From VHCN01 sp964589935 (GTDB taxonomy: Bacteria > Verrucomicrobiota > Verrucomicrobiia > Limisphaerales > VHCN01): a stretch of 64,000 bases of DNA. The stretch spans positions 1 to 64,000 of the forward strand of contig CAZPVD010000004.1 of assembly GCA_964589935.1 (NCBI GenBank), read 5' to 3'. Shown one piece after another: positions 1 through 8,854 of the stretch. Numbering within the stretch: position 1 is the first letter of the stretch; every line of letters starts with the position of its first letter. The position numbers and the translations under genes are program-made. The notes under the pieces were generated by a model, which saw only the letters and a program-made list of their open reading frames with translations, did not search any database and had not been told where the DNA came from.

Positions 1-1602
1 GCCGAGGATCATGAAGACCGGCTCCATGCGGATGCTGCCGTAGGCGATGTGCGAGGAGCTGAGGCACACGGGCACGAGGAGGTTTTCGCACTGCGCCGGC
101 TTCGGCACGATGGCGCGGTAGGAGACGGGATAGGGCTTCATCGGGGCGACCTGCACGTCGCCCTCGTTCTCGACGCGGCCGTTCTTCACGATGCGCTGGC
201 AGTTGTGCGAGTCCATGTTGTAGGCGGCGAGGCTCACAGGGTCGGGCACGACTTCCTGCGCGCGGCAGTGTTTCTCGGTCATGACAATTTCGCCGATGAG
301 GCGGCGGCCTTCGCGCACGTAGAGTTCGCGCGGCCAGCCGGCGGTGGCGGTGAACTCGTCCTTGCTCGGCCCCCACGTCTGCATCTCACGACGCATGTCG
401 GCGGGCACGCGCGGGTCGGTGGCCATGAAGGTGAGAAAGCCGCGGATGTAATCCTCGTGCTCGCGGCGGATGGCGGCGCGGCGCTCGTAGCTCGCCTCGG
501 GGAAATCCCAGTTCATGCCGATGAAGTCGGTGGAAAAGCCGCCGTTGTTGTTGATGTCGGTCTTGTGGTTGGGCATCCAGATGGGATTCCAGAACTGCGC
601 AAGCTTCGGCTGCTTGTTCGCGGCGACGAGCGCGGCGCAGTAGCGGCCCAGCAGCTCGAACTTCGCAGCGTCGTAATCCGCCGGCGGCGTGACGGGAAGT
701 TTGCCGTTTGCGGCCTTTACGAGTGAGTCGAATTTTTCCTGTGGCATCGCGGCGGGCTTCGTGGCGGGCAGGCGGTTGCGGTCGTCGGTGGTGAAGCAGA
801 GGCGGTAGTTGTAAGTCTGCACGCGCGCGTCGCCGTCGCCGGGCTTGCCGCCGTCGCCGGGCTGGATGAACGGGAGCAGGCCGCTCGCGGGATCGCCGGG
901 CTTCCTGAACGGGTCCACCGGCACGGTGAACTGGTGATGCGGCGTCTGCGCGCGGATGCCGTTGAGCGTCTCGTTGTAGGTGGAGTTCGCTTCGCGGCCG
1001 ACGTGGTAGCTAACGCCGGCCTTCGCGAGCAGGTCGCCCTCGTAGGTGGCGTCAATAAACATCTTCGCGCGGAAGACATTTCCATTTTGCATCGTGATTT
1101 CCGTGATGCGCGCGCCGGATTTTTTCACCGAGGCGAGGCGCTGCTGAAGATGGACGGGAACCTTCGCCTCGCGGAGCATTTCGAGGAAGATCGCCTCAGC
1201 GACGTGCGGCTCGAAGGTCCACATCGTGGCGTCCGCGCCGGTGAGCGAACTCGCGCCCGCCTGTCCGCCGCGGCGATGGGCGAAGTAGTCGGCGAAAGTT
1301 TCGAGCGTCCAGTTCTTCTCGTCCGAATAGTGCTTGGCGATGCGGTGGTAGAACTCGCGCGAGATACCGCCGACCGCCGCCTTGTTGCCGATGTCCGTCG
1401 CGCCGAGTCCACCCGTGGTAAGGCCGCCGAGATATCTTGAAGGCTCGACGAGCACGACCCTCTTGTCCATGCGCGCCGCCTGCACCGCCGCCGCGATGCC
1501 GCCCGACGTGCCGCCGAAGACGCAGAGATCGGTGTCAACGATGGCGCCACGCAGCGAAACAGCCGACAGCCATAGACAACAAAAAACCCGTGAGATTCTC
1601 AT
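1..1602 (-). CDS. Secreted FAD-dependent oxidoreductase (C-terminus cut by window edge)
   Basis: This is a flavin-dependent oxidoreductase of the FAD_oxidored type common in Verrucomicrobia and Planctomycetes; its substrate is unknown. Translation from ATG at 1602 gives a hydrophobic leader (RVFCCLWLSAVSLRGA), then the dinucleotide-binding stretch VDTDLCVFGGTSGGIAAA, followed by the typical motifs ARMDKRVVLVEPSRYLGGL and IDATYEGDLLAKAGVSYHVG. The frame stays open to base 1, at least 534 residues, so the C-terminus lies outside the window. The start is supported by the leader; no clear Shine-Dalgarno is seen. The family assignment is strong, the physiological role open. In this phylum such enzymes often accompany sugar or sulfated-polymer breakdown genes, but no partner is adjacent here. 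Confidence 0.88.
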   Translation of the reverse strand, partial: MRISRVFCCLWLSAVSLRGAIVDTDLCVFGGTSGGIAAAVQAARMDKRVVLVEPSRYLGGLTTGGLGATDIGNKAAVGGISREFYHRIAKHYSDEKNWTLETFADYFAHRRGGQAGASSLTGADATMWTFEPHVAEAIFLEMLREAKVPVHLQQRLASVKKSGARITEITMQNGNVFRAKMFIDATYEGDLLAKAGVSYHVGREANSTYNETLNGIRAQTPHHQFTVPVDPFRKPGDPASGLLPFIQPGDGGKPGDGDARVQTYNYRLCFTTDDRNRLPATKPAAMPQEKFDSLVKAANGKLPVTPPADYDAAKFELLGRYCAALVAANKQPKLAQFWNPIWMPNHKTDINNNGGFSTDFIGMNWDFPEASYERRAAIRREHEDYIRGFLTFMATDPRVPADMRREMQTWGPSKDEFTATAGWPRELYVREGRRLIGEIVMTEKHCRAQEVVPDPVSLAAYNMDSHNCQRIVKNGRVENEGDVQVAPMKPYPVSYRAIVPKPAQCENLLVPVCLSSSHIAYGSIRMEPVFMILG

Positions 1603-1676
1603 GCGGGGAGAATCCCACGGGGCGAATTCAGTTTCAATCGGATATCTGCCAGCTTGTTCAGCGAGGCCGACCCGAA

Positions 1677-1711
1677 CTTGAGCAACCTTGCACAGACAGC
1701 GGTTGCTCAAG
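1677..1711 (-). terminator. 11-bp perfect hairpin between two minus-strand genes
   Basis: CTTGAGCAACC at 1677-1687 is the exact reverse complement of 1701-1711, with a 13-nt loop. It overlaps the stop codon of the small gene at 1707-2117 and lies about 75 bases upstream of the FAD oxidoreductase start. No T-run follows on the minus strand, so a terminator or a protective 3' hairpin are both possible. Confidence 0.35.
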
Positions 1712-2117
1712 ATCCAAACTGATTCCAGATATCAAGAAAAACCAGCGAATGAGGGTGCGGATCCTTTTGTTTTGCTGTCTTATTAAGCTTCTTGTTTCGG
1801 CGTATCAAAAGGCAAACACGCCAGAAACTTCCGTTATTGTGAATTGTCCCTGCTGGCGGAGTGGAGCATTTGACCTTAACCCTTCCTCTCGTAGTAGCAT
1901 CAATTGTAACTGCTGTTTCCGGATTAATCCCAGCCGGATCATCGTGCCCGACGGAGATTGTCGCTCTTGCACCAGTTGACGCTTGTATCTGGTCAAATGA
2001 CTCCAATAAACAAGTTGTCGTAACGGACGTATTTACACCTTCTCTTATCACCGAGACAGTTCCAGCAGTGACATTGAGTGTTAAAAGTCCCGTATAGTGG
2101 TTATGTTTGCGTGACAT
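1707..2117 (-). CDS. Hypothetical small protein, AT-rich gene
   Basis: I do not recognise this 136-residue protein. The first two thirds (TLNVTAGTVSVIREGVNTS, then TISVGHDDPAGINPETAVTI) look like beta-strand-rich sequence with alternating small and hydrophobic residues. The last part becomes strongly basic (LIRRNKKLNKTAKQK). Base composition is clearly lower in G+C than the flanking genes, and the next small gene upstream shares this trait, so the two may have arrived together. No signal peptide or convincing Shine-Dalgarno is visible. The basic tail could be read-through after a frameshift. It could also be a spurious frame, but frame and composition match its neighbour. Confidence 0.4.
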   Translation of the reverse strand: MSRKHNHYTGLLTLNVTAGTVSVIREGVNTSVTTTCLLESFDQIQASTGARATISVGHDDPAGINPETAVTIDATTRGRVKVKCSTPPAGTIHNNGSFWRVCLLIRRNKKLNKTAKQKDPHPHSLVFLDIWNQFGS

Positions 2118-2150
2118 AATTAGTAGTGTGTTGTGATGAGTTATTTTTGG

Positions 2151-2516
2151 TTAGCCGCGAATTCCGACCCCATCTGTGCCAATATCCAGAATATACCGTG
2201 CGTAATAATTCCCATTCAGCTTCAATTCATCAGATGTTATTGAGCACGATGAATCGATTGGAGTGATTGCAAGGCCGTTCGCATCGCAACTTGTCGTCGC
2301 AAGAAGCACATCATTAGGTGTTGGTGGATTGGGATGTCCACCCCCATCAACTCCGCAATCAGAATACAGGTCAACGCTGAGGGCCCCTGCGGCAGACAGA
2401 TCCAAGACGGCATCAGGACCAACTTGATCTGGATCAGTTAGCGGGACACTAGCAGCGTAGTTATTATTCGGCCTCCAAACTCTGACGTTACCATTTACGT
2501 TTGACGCAGTCAGCAT
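2151..2516 (-). CDS. Hypothetical small protein, AT-rich gene
   Basis: This 121-residue protein matches no family I know. The start at 2516 is chosen because AGAGGTG lies about 5 bases before it, one of the few good Shine-Dalgarno sites here; the longer frame to 2576 adds only a basic leader. The protein is acidic and rich in Asp, Asn, Gly and Ser (YSDCGVDGGGHPNPPTPND), contains three cysteines and ends in YYARYILDIGTDGVGIRG. This composition suggests a beta-rich, possibly virion- or surface-type domain, but that is inference. It shares low G+C and orientation with the neighbouring small gene. Confidence 0.5.
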   Translation of the reverse strand: MLTASNVNGNVRVWRPNNNYAASVPLTDPDQVGPDAVLDLSAAGALSVDLYSDCGVDGGGHPNPPTPNDVLLATTSCDANGLAITPIDSSCSITSDELKLNGNYYARYILDIGTDGVGIRG

Positions 2517-2526
2517 ATTACACCTC

Positions 2527-3663
2527 TCATTCCTTTCTTTGTTCGATTGTTTTTGTTTCCCCGTTTGGAAGGACAACCTCGCACCGACTTCCCGGTTCCA
2601 ACTGCAACGACTCCGCCGGCAAAATCAGCGCTCCAGCCACCCCGCTTCTACGGGCCTCTACATTTGCATCAATGATGCTTATCGTGCCTTCAGTCTTTCT
2701 TAGCAAGCAGAAAAGTCGCCTTCGCGTGTCTTTTTTTTCCAGGCTGTGAAAGTCGTGTTCCTTGCGGTCGTTGATCTTGTCGGAGTGATCGAATCCCCAC
2801 TTCGCGAGCGTGGGCGTCGCATCGTGATGGTCGCGCAGGATGCGCGCGACGAGGAAGCGCGCCAGCGCCGCGCGCGCGGCGGCGCTGTATTTGTAGCAGG
2901 TCTTGGATTTCCACAGGTGCATGAAGTGCGGGTTCTTTGCGATGGCCAGTCCGCTCGGATACAGCGTGACGAGCGTCGAGGCGGGCACGCCCTGTTGCGC
3001 GAGCCACATGGGCAGGATGCGCTGCCCGGCGAAGACAAGCGTGTTTTGCGAAGCGCCTTCCGGAATCTTCACGCGTCCGTGGGTCCGCTCGAAGTCGCGC
3101 GAGAATTCCTCCATGAACCGCAGCGCGCGCCGCGCGAAGGCGTGCGCGACCTCGGTGCTCTCGAAGTAATTCAGCGCGGTGTTGAGCGGGTCGAGTTCCC
3201 AGTTCCACTCCGGGCCGTTGAAGCCATAACTCGCGCACTGTTCGCGGTTGTTCGCGTAGCAGGCCCACGCGCGCGGCTCGGTGTGCGCGGCCATCGCCGG
3301 CGCGGTGGGCACGAGCGGCTGCCAGAGGATCGCGTCCACGTCGAAGTTCGCGGCCGGATACTCCATGCACAGAAAACTGAAAATCTTCCCGGCGTTCCAG
3401 AACAGCCACGGATGGATCGCCTCCGGCACGCGATCCAAATCGGTCGTGATGCCGCCGTTGTAAATCCAGTCAAGGCCGGTCTTGCGCACGAATTGCAGGC
3501 CGCGCGTGTCGGTGACGAGCTTGATCTGCGAATGGCGGCGGATTTCCAGCGCGCCCAGCAGCCATGTGAGCGCTTCGAAATCCCAGAGTTCAATTTCCTT
3601 CGTCCCGCGTTCCGCGTCGCTGCCGAACATCGGGCGCGTCCAGAAATTGTGGAAATAGATCAT
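2527..3663 (-). CDS. DUF6734-like protein coupled to adenylate cyclase
   Basis: The predicted protein has 378 residues. Its N-terminus (MIYFHNFWTRPMFG) and the segment SQIKLVTDTRG followed by an Asp/Leu-rich loop resemble DUF6734 proteins, which have a glycosyltransferase-like fold; I am not certain of this. ATG at 3663 overlaps the stop of the upstream cyclase gene (ATGA, 3660-3663), so the two are translationally coupled. That argues for this start over the longer frame reaching 3762. The last 70 residues (from KKDTRRRLF) look like a separate small beta domain. Function unknown; coupling suggests it is made together with the cyclase. Confidence 0.6.
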   Translation of the reverse strand: MIYFHNFWTRPMFGSDAERGTKEIELWDFEALTWLLGALEIRRHSQIKLVTDTRGLQFVRKTGLDWIYNGGITTDLDRVPEAIHPWLFWNAGKIFSFLCMEYPAANFDVDAILWQPLVPTAPAMAAHTEPRAWACYANNREQCASYGFNGPEWNWELDPLNTALNYFESTEVAHAFARRALRFMEEFSRDFERTHGRVKIPEGASQNTLVFAGQRILPMWLAQQGVPASTLVTLYPSGLAIAKNPHFMHLWKSKTCYKYSAAARAALARFLVARILRDHHDATPTLAKWGFDHSDKINDRKEHDFHSLEKKDTRRRLFCLLRKTEGTISIIDANVEARRSGVAGALILPAESLQLEPGSRCEVVLPNGETKTIEQRKE

Positions 3664-5819
3664 TGCGAAGCGGGCTTCGCGGCCGCCGGCTGCCACGGCA
3701 CTTCGTAAATGTGGACGGGCGTGGCAATGCCCTTGATGGTTGTCGAACCAAGGTCTTTGCACAACGCGGCCAATTCCGAATCGTCGTGCTGCAGGCGCTC
3801 GTAGCAGGCTGCGCTGATGAGGATGCGCGAGCGGCCGCTGAGACCTTCAAGCCGGCTGGCGATGTTCACCTCGCGGCCGAAGACGGTGTAGTTGGACGCG
3901 TGCGTGTCCGAACCCATGAAGCCGACCGTGGCCATGCCCGTGTTGATGCCGACGCCGAACTCAAAAAGTGTGAGCGGCGGCAACGGCGCCTCGTTGCGGG
4001 AAATCCTCGTGGTGTTTGTGGTTTCGAGGCGCTCGTTCTCGGCGCGGCGCTTCGCGTTGAGCTTGTGGACGGCGCGCTGCGCGGCGATGGCGGCGCGCAC
4101 GGCATTGAGCGTCTGGCGTTTGTCATCCACCGGCGCGCCCCAGAACGCCATCACGCAGTCGCCGATGTATTTGTCGAGCGTGCCGTCGTAGGTCTTCACC
4201 GCGTCCACGATGGCGGCGAGATAAAGGTTCACGGTGTTCATCGTTTCCTGCGCCGCGCCGTCGAGCGCGTGCTGCGTGGTCGCCTCATCGAGCTTGCGGC
4301 GGCGGACGTCCTGCACGGCGATGGCGTGGGCGGTGTCGGTGAACTCGGTGAAGCCCCGAAGGTCGGCGAAGAACACTGTCACGAGCCGGCGCGTGCCACC
4401 AAGCGGGAGCGATTCATCCCGCATCAACAGCTCCATGACGTTCGGCGAGACAAACCGCCGCAGGCTCCGGCGCTGCCGCTGCTCCACGAGGACGCGGTAG
4501 CTCACCATGGTCAGGTGCGTCATCAGCAGCGCGCCGCCGACCGGGAGCACCAGCGGAATCCACCAGCGGAACCGCACATAAATCCACACACACAGGCCGA
4601 CGTAAGCTGCTGCGATTGCAAAAATGCCGACGGACGCCCACACCGCCTGCAATCGCCAACTGACCAGCGCGGCAATGCCGGTCATCAACGCAATCAAGCC
4701 CAGTTCCAGCGCAAGGGAAGGCGGATGGACGTAGCGGTTCGTCAGGATCGAGTTGGCGATGTTCCAATGTCCAGCCGATAAAAAATTGAAATCCTTGTTT
4801 AGCGGGGAAAGCGGCGTCGGCCCGCGGTCGGCCATGTTGTTGCCGACCCCGAAGCCGCCGATGAAGGCAAGCCGGTTGTCCCACTGAGGACTGACTGGCC
4901 GCCCTTTTGCACGCAGATCGTATTGGTCGAGCACGCCCATATCGGCGGTAATCGTGGTTTTGCTGAATTTGTAGGCGGATTGATGGTCCACAAGTGACTT
5001 GGTGTCGACCATCAGTTCCCAGTTCACAACCATGTTCGTGTGTGAGTCGGTTGGAATGATCCGTTCCACGCCGTTGGTTCCGCGCAAGACCACGCGGTCA
5101 GGACCGATAACCGCCTTGCTCAAGTCCAGCTTGAGATGTTGCGCTGCCGCCACCACGCCCAACGCCCAGACACGTCCCTCGCGCGGGTCGTCAATGAAGA
5201 TGGGCACACGTCGAAAGACGTCGTCAGGTTCATGGGCTTTCTTCACGTGCCCGATTGCGGCGGCGTTTGTCCGAAAAATTGCAGCCAACGGCTCAAGACG
5301 GCCATACCTTCCCGGGGCCATGTCCAGAACGACGTTTCCAGCCTGGGCCATCCGCCATGCAAAGGATTCGTCCGAACTCATTTGTCCGCGGCCGGGAATG
5401 GTTTCAGGCCACATATTTTTCGGATGCACGTCAATGAACGATACGTCAAAGGTGATGACGGAAGCGCCCTGTGCGGCCAGCTCTTGCACGACGCGACCGT
5501 CCAGGACGCGCGGGAGCGGCCAGTAATAGTTCGCTTCCATCTCGTTCAACTCATGCAACGAGCTCTCGCTCAGCATGACGACACCAACCTGATGGTTCGT
5601 CGGACCGCCGTCAGAACACTTCCATGCGATCCGCGCGCGCCAGTCGAACGTCATCAACTCGAGCCGCTCGAACAGGCTGAAGTCCCACTTCGCGGGGAGG
5701 AGCCGCGCCGCGCACACCAACGCGAGCACCGCCAATGCAATGCCAGCGGGGATGAGTCTGCCACGGGAGGGGACCACAAGCCGATTCAACCAATCCGCTG
5801 CCGTGCGGGCAAGCCCCAA
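3660..5819 (-). CDS. CHASE2-domain class III adenylate/guanylate cyclase
   Basis: This is a membrane receptor cyclase that would make cAMP from ATP. An N-terminal transmembrane segment (LIPAGIALAVLALVCAARLL) precedes a large extracytoplasmic CHASE2 sensor, then three membrane helices and a C-terminal class III catalytic domain. Both metal aspartates are present (FFADLRGFTEF and DKYIGDCVMAFWG). So is the transition-state Asn-Arg pair (GREVNIASRLEG). The Lys in DKYIGD and the Thr in NYTVFG occupy the adenine-specifying positions, which favours ATP over GTP. An insertion of roughly 25 residues follows the first metal motif. No ATG or GTG fits before the first helix, so TTG at 5819 is proposed; the longer frame to 6281 runs through the divergent gene and is rejected. 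The gene overlaps its downstream partner by ATGA. Confidence 0.85.
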   Translation of the reverse strand: MGLARTAADWLNRLVVPSRGRLIPAGIALAVLALVCAARLLPAKWDFSLFERLELMTFDWRARIAWKCSDGGPTNHQVGVVMLSESSLHELNEMEANYYWPLPRVLDGRVVQELAAQGASVITFDVSFIDVHPKNMWPETIPGRGQMSSDESFAWRMAQAGNVVLDMAPGRYGRLEPLAAIFRTNAAAIGHVKKAHEPDDVFRRVPIFIDDPREGRVWALGVVAAAQHLKLDLSKAVIGPDRVVLRGTNGVERIIPTDSHTNMVVNWELMVDTKSLVDHQSAYKFSKTTITADMGVLDQYDLRAKGRPVSPQWDNRLAFIGGFGVGNNMADRGPTPLSPLNKDFNFLSAGHWNIANSILTNRYVHPPSLALELGLIALMTGIAALVSWRLQAVWASVGIFAIAAAYVGLCVWIYVRFRWWIPLVLPVGGALLMTHLTMVSYRVLVEQRQRRSLRRFVSPNVMELLMRDESLPLGGTRRLVTVFFADLRGFTEFTDTAHAIAVQDVRRRKLDEATTQHALDGAAQETMNTVNLYLAAIVDAVKTYDGTLDKYIGDCVMAFWGAPVDDKRQTLNAVRAAIAAQRAVHKLNAKRRAENERLETTNTTRISRNEAPLPPLTLFEFGVGINTGMATVGFMGSDTHASNYTVFGREVNIASRLEGLSGRSRILISAACYERLQHDDSELAALCKDLGSTTIKGIATPVHIYEVPWQPAAAKPASQ

Positions 5820-5870
5820 CTTTGAATTCCAAACTGGCCGATGCCGTCGCGTTATGTAATGATCTGTCCC

Positions 5871-7046
5871 ATGAAACCCGCCCTCTTCCGTGCCGCTTCC
5901 CCGGTGGCGCTTCTTTTGTCCTGTCTTCTCCCAGTGTCCGCCGCCGAGGCCGCACCGCGCGTCGAAACGGCGCGCGCCCCGGACGGCGCCATGCAGCCGC
6001 AGGTCGTCGTGGGCGCGGATGACACCGCGCACATCGTCTATCTCAAGGGCGATCCGGCGGCGTGCGACGTGTTCTACACCCGCAAGAAGGGCGACCAGCC
6101 GCTCACCGCGCCACTGCGCGTGAACACCCAGCCCGGCGGCGCCGTGGCGATGGGCACCATCCGTGGCGCGCAACTCGCGCTGGGCAAAGGCGGGCGCGTT
6201 CATGTCGTGTGGAATGGCAGCGGGAAAAACGCGCCCAAAGCGCCACAGGGTTATCCACTCTCGCCGCTCAACTACACGCACCTCAACGACGCCGGCACCG
6301 CATTTGAGCCGGAGCGCAATTTGATGACTTCAACAACGCTGCTCGACGGCGGCGGCACCGTCGCGGCGGACGCGCAGGGTTACGTCTATGCCATGTGGCA
6401 TGGCGTCAAAACGGGAAGCACACCCGGCGAGGCAAACCGCGCCGTGTGGGTCGCAATTTCGAGCGACGACGGCAAAACTTTTGCGGCGGAGAAACAGGCG
6501 AACCAACAGCCCACGGGCGCGTGCGGCTGCTGCGGCATGAAGGCCTTCACAGACAGCAAGGGAAATCTTTTCGCGCTGTATCGCACGGCCACGCAGACGA
6601 TCAACCGCGACATGGCGCTCCTCACATCGCGCGACCACGGTGCGACCTTCACGGCCGCCACGCTCGATCGCTGGCGCATCGGCCAGTGCACGATGAGCAG
6701 CGAATCCTTCAGCGAAAATGCGCGCGGATTGATCGCCGCCTTTGAATCCAACGGCCGTGTGCAGCTCATGCAAGTTCCGCCCTTCGGCGGCGAGATGCAG
6801 CGCATCACGCCTTCCAGCGCAAACCGCGCGAAATATCCCAGCGTCGCGACGAACTCGAAAGGCGAAACGCTTGTCGCTTGGGCGGAAGGCACCGCGTGGC
6901 AGAAAGGCGGCGCGCTCGCGTGGCAGGTGTTCGACGCTGCGGGCAAACCGCTCAGCGAAGCGAGCCGTGCGGAGAACGGCGTCGGTGTCTGGAGCCTGCC
7001 GGCAACTTACGCGCGCGCGGACGGCAGCTTCGTGATCCTGCACTGA
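5871..7046 (+). CDS. Secreted sialidase-like (Asp-box) beta-propeller protein with CGCC motif
   Basis: The protein has 391 residues with a clear signal peptide (VALLLSCLLPVSAAEA). Two Asp-box repeats typical of sialidase/BNR propellers are visible: SSDDGKTF and SRDHGATF. The blades carry repeated short beta motifs such as HIVYLKGD, HVVWNGSG and YVYAMWHG. A central cysteine cluster, TGACGCCGMKAF, gives a CxCC motif that could bind a metal. The sialidase catalytic arginine triad and FRIP motif are not evident, so activity on sialic acid should not be assumed. It is divergent from the cyclase and convergent with holA. ATG at 5871 starts the signal peptide; an in-frame ATG at 5841 is less likely. 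Confidence 0.75.
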   Translation: MKPALFRAASPVALLLSCLLPVSAAEAAPRVETARAPDGAMQPQVVVGADDTAHIVYLKGDPAACDVFYTRKKGDQPLTAPLRVNTQPGGAVAMGTIRGAQLALGKGGRVHVVWNGSGKNAPKAPQGYPLSPLNYTHLNDAGTAFEPERNLMTSTTLLDGGGTVAADAQGYVYAMWHGVKTGSTPGEANRAVWVAISSDDGKTFAAEKQANQQPTGACGCCGMKAFTDSKGNLFALYRTATQTINRDMALLTSRDHGATFTAATLDRWRIGQCTMSSESFSENARGLIAAFESNGRVQLMQVPPFGGEMQRITPSSANRAKYPSVATNSKGETLVAWAEGTAWQKGGALAWQVFDAAGKPLSEASRAENGVGVWSLPATYARADGSFVILH

Positions 7047-7095
7047 TGCGGGTTGTAGCAGCGGTCGCTGGCCGCCGTTGCAGAAGTCCCAATGT

Positions 7096-8250
7096 TCAGC
7101 GCGCTGCTGCCTCTTCCTTGCGCACGATTTGCGTGAGCGTCTGCTGGAGCACGAGCGTTTCGTCGAGCTGGCTCGACACGAGGCGGCGGTTGCATTCGAG
7201 GAGCAGGTCCATCGCGCGCACCAACTCCGCCGATGTGTAGTTGCGCGACTGCCTCAGCGCGCCGAACAGCACGAATGGGTGCATCGCCAGCGGGTTGAAC
7301 TTGCGGTCTTCGGGAAAAGCATCCGGCGGCACGCGCTCGAGCGCGGTCTTGAACTTGGTGTAGGCGTTGCGGTCGTTGAAGTTCATCTTCGCATCAAGCC
7401 AGCCCGCGCGGGCCATCTCCTTCGCGAACAGCATCGCGCGCACTTTTGAAATCAACCCGTAGAGCATCCCGATCTCGCTCTTGTCCTTGTCGAATTTCAT
7501 GTCCCACAGCTCGCTGTCGAGCGTGCGCAGCAGGCGCGCGAGGTCGCGGTCGCCGAGCGCGTCCGCAAGCGCGAAGGCCCGCGCGAGCTTGTTGCGAGTG
7601 ACGACGGCCTCGACATCCGCAGCCTCAATTTGCGCGCGGTCGCCGGTGTAGAGCGCGAGTTTTTCGACCTCGCTGTCGAGCTGGCGGAGGTTCGGGCCGA
7701 CGAGATTGACGAGCGTGGCGAGCGCCTCGTCGGAGATGTCCTTTTTGAGCGCGCCCAGTTGTTTCAACGCGGCAGCCTCAACTTTCGCGGACCAGTCCTT
7801 GGTGTCGAGCGAGAGCGCCTCGAACGTCTCGGCTTTCCCCAGTTTATCGAGGGTTTTGAAGAGCGCCTTGCGCTTATCCACTTTGCCGGCGGAGACGAGC
7901 AGACGCACGCCATCCCAGCGGAAGTCCTTAAATTCTTGCGCGAGTTCGCCGAGCGCGGCGGAGACGGCTTGCGCGCGCGCGGTGCGGTCGTCGTCGAGGA
8001 AGTTGCAGTTCTGGAACCACACGACCTTGCCGCCGCCGAAGAAGGGAAGCGTCTGCAAAGCTTCGCGGAGTTTGCCGATGGCGCGGAGGGCTTCGCTGGA
8101 ATTCGCCGCCGCGGCGTCAACAATTTCGTGGTCCATGCCACCGACCTCGGCGCACCACTGCTGGTAAAGCTGCCGGGCGCGTTGCTTGACGCCAAAGTCG
8201 TCCTCGCCACAGATGAGGGCCACGGGCGCGGTGGTGATGACGGCGGGCAT
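7096..8250 (-). CDS. holA: DNA polymerase III subunit delta
   Basis: HolA is the clamp-loader subunit that opens the sliding clamp in replication. The protein has 384 residues, close to the family's usual size. The N-terminus (TAPVALICGEDDFGVKQRA) matches the family's start, where the clamp-contacting domain begins. The middle has VWFQNCNFLDDD and the lid-domain signature LVNLVGPNLRQLDSEVEKLA. The C-terminal collar has LLYG-type and AMDLLLECNRRL segments. The start at 8250 is set by this N-terminus; the open frame to 8463 runs antisense through the next gene. The 16-base gap to the bifunctional nuclease gene upstream suggests cotranscription. Confidence 0.93.
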   Translation of the reverse strand: MPAVITTAPVALICGEDDFGVKQRARQLYQQWCAEVGGMDHEIVDAAAANSSEALRAIGKLREALQTLPFFGGGKVVWFQNCNFLDDDRTARAQAVSAALGELAQEFKDFRWDGVRLLVSAGKVDKRKALFKTLDKLGKAETFEALSLDTKDWSAKVEAAALKQLGALKKDISDEALATLVNLVGPNLRQLDSEVEKLALYTGDRAQIEAADVEAVVTRNKLARAFALADALGDRDLARLLRTLDSELWDMKFDKDKSEIGMLYGLISKVRAMLFAKEMARAGWLDAKMNFNDRNAYTKFKTALERVPPDAFPEDRKFNPLAMHPFVLFGALRQSRNYTSAELVRAMDLLLECNRRLVSSQLDETLVLQQTLTQIVRKEEAAAR

Positions 8251-8266
8251 GAGTTCAGCGCGGCAG

Positions 8267-8752
8267 TCACGCCTCGGACTCGGATTCAGATTCGCCGCCG
8301 CCGCTCTGGCTTTCCTGTGTGAGGCGTTCGAGCGTTTCAGAGGCGTCCTCGACCTTGTCGAAGAGCACCTGCGCGACGAACACGGGCCGCTTGTGCGCGG
8401 CGGCAAGCGCGAGGCAGTCGCTCGGCCGCGCGTCAATTTCGACCATTTTTTTGCCCAGCTCATTCTGTTGTAGGAGCGTGAGCCGTGCGAAGTAGGTCGA
8501 GTTGCGCAGGTCGGTGATGACGACGCGCTCGAGCGTGGTGCCGAAGCCGCGCATGATGTTCACCACGAGGTCGTGTGTGAGCGGACGTTCCTTGGGCGTG
8601 TCCGCGAGGAAGTCACCGATGACGCGCGCCATGTTTGTGTCCACGGAAATGATGAAGACCTTTTCCTCGTTGCCGATGAAGATGGCCGTGCCGTTTCCCG
8701 CGAGATAGGGGAAGATGCCGCGGATTTGCACGGGCACGACGTCTTTCTTCAT
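8267..8752 (-). CDS. Bifunctional nuclease (BFN/DUF151) family protein
   Basis: This 161-residue protein belongs to the DUF151 family, named for a plant member with DNase and RNase activity. Typical segments are AIFIGNEEKVFIISVD near residue 25, RPLTHDLVVNIMRGFG near 57, and EIDARPSDCLALAAAHKRPV near 105, which is the family's most conserved motif. The last 15 residues are a low-complexity acidic Ser/Glu tail. It sits directly upstream of holA on the same strand with a short spacer. In bacteria the biochemical role is not settled; the family call is firm. Confidence 0.9.
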   Translation of the reverse strand: MKKDVVPVQIRGIFPYLAGNGTAIFIGNEEKVFIISVDTNMARVIGDFLADTPKERPLTHDLVVNIMRGFGTTLERVVITDLRNSTYFARLTLLQQNELGKKMVEIDARPSDCLALAAAHKRPVFVAQVLFDKVEDASETLERLTQESQSGGGESESESEA

Positions 8753-8854
8753 GCGGCAAGCTTAGGCGCGGCGCGGGCAAATGACAAGCGGGGCGGTGCA
8801 TTGCCGCTTGCGCCGGCGCGCGGACGACGCTACACAACGCGCGTGCCACAACGG

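Noticed and set aside
5820..6281. N-terminal extension of the adenylate cyclase frame
   Set aside because: It runs antisense through the signal peptide and first blades of the divergent propeller gene and has no conserved sequence.
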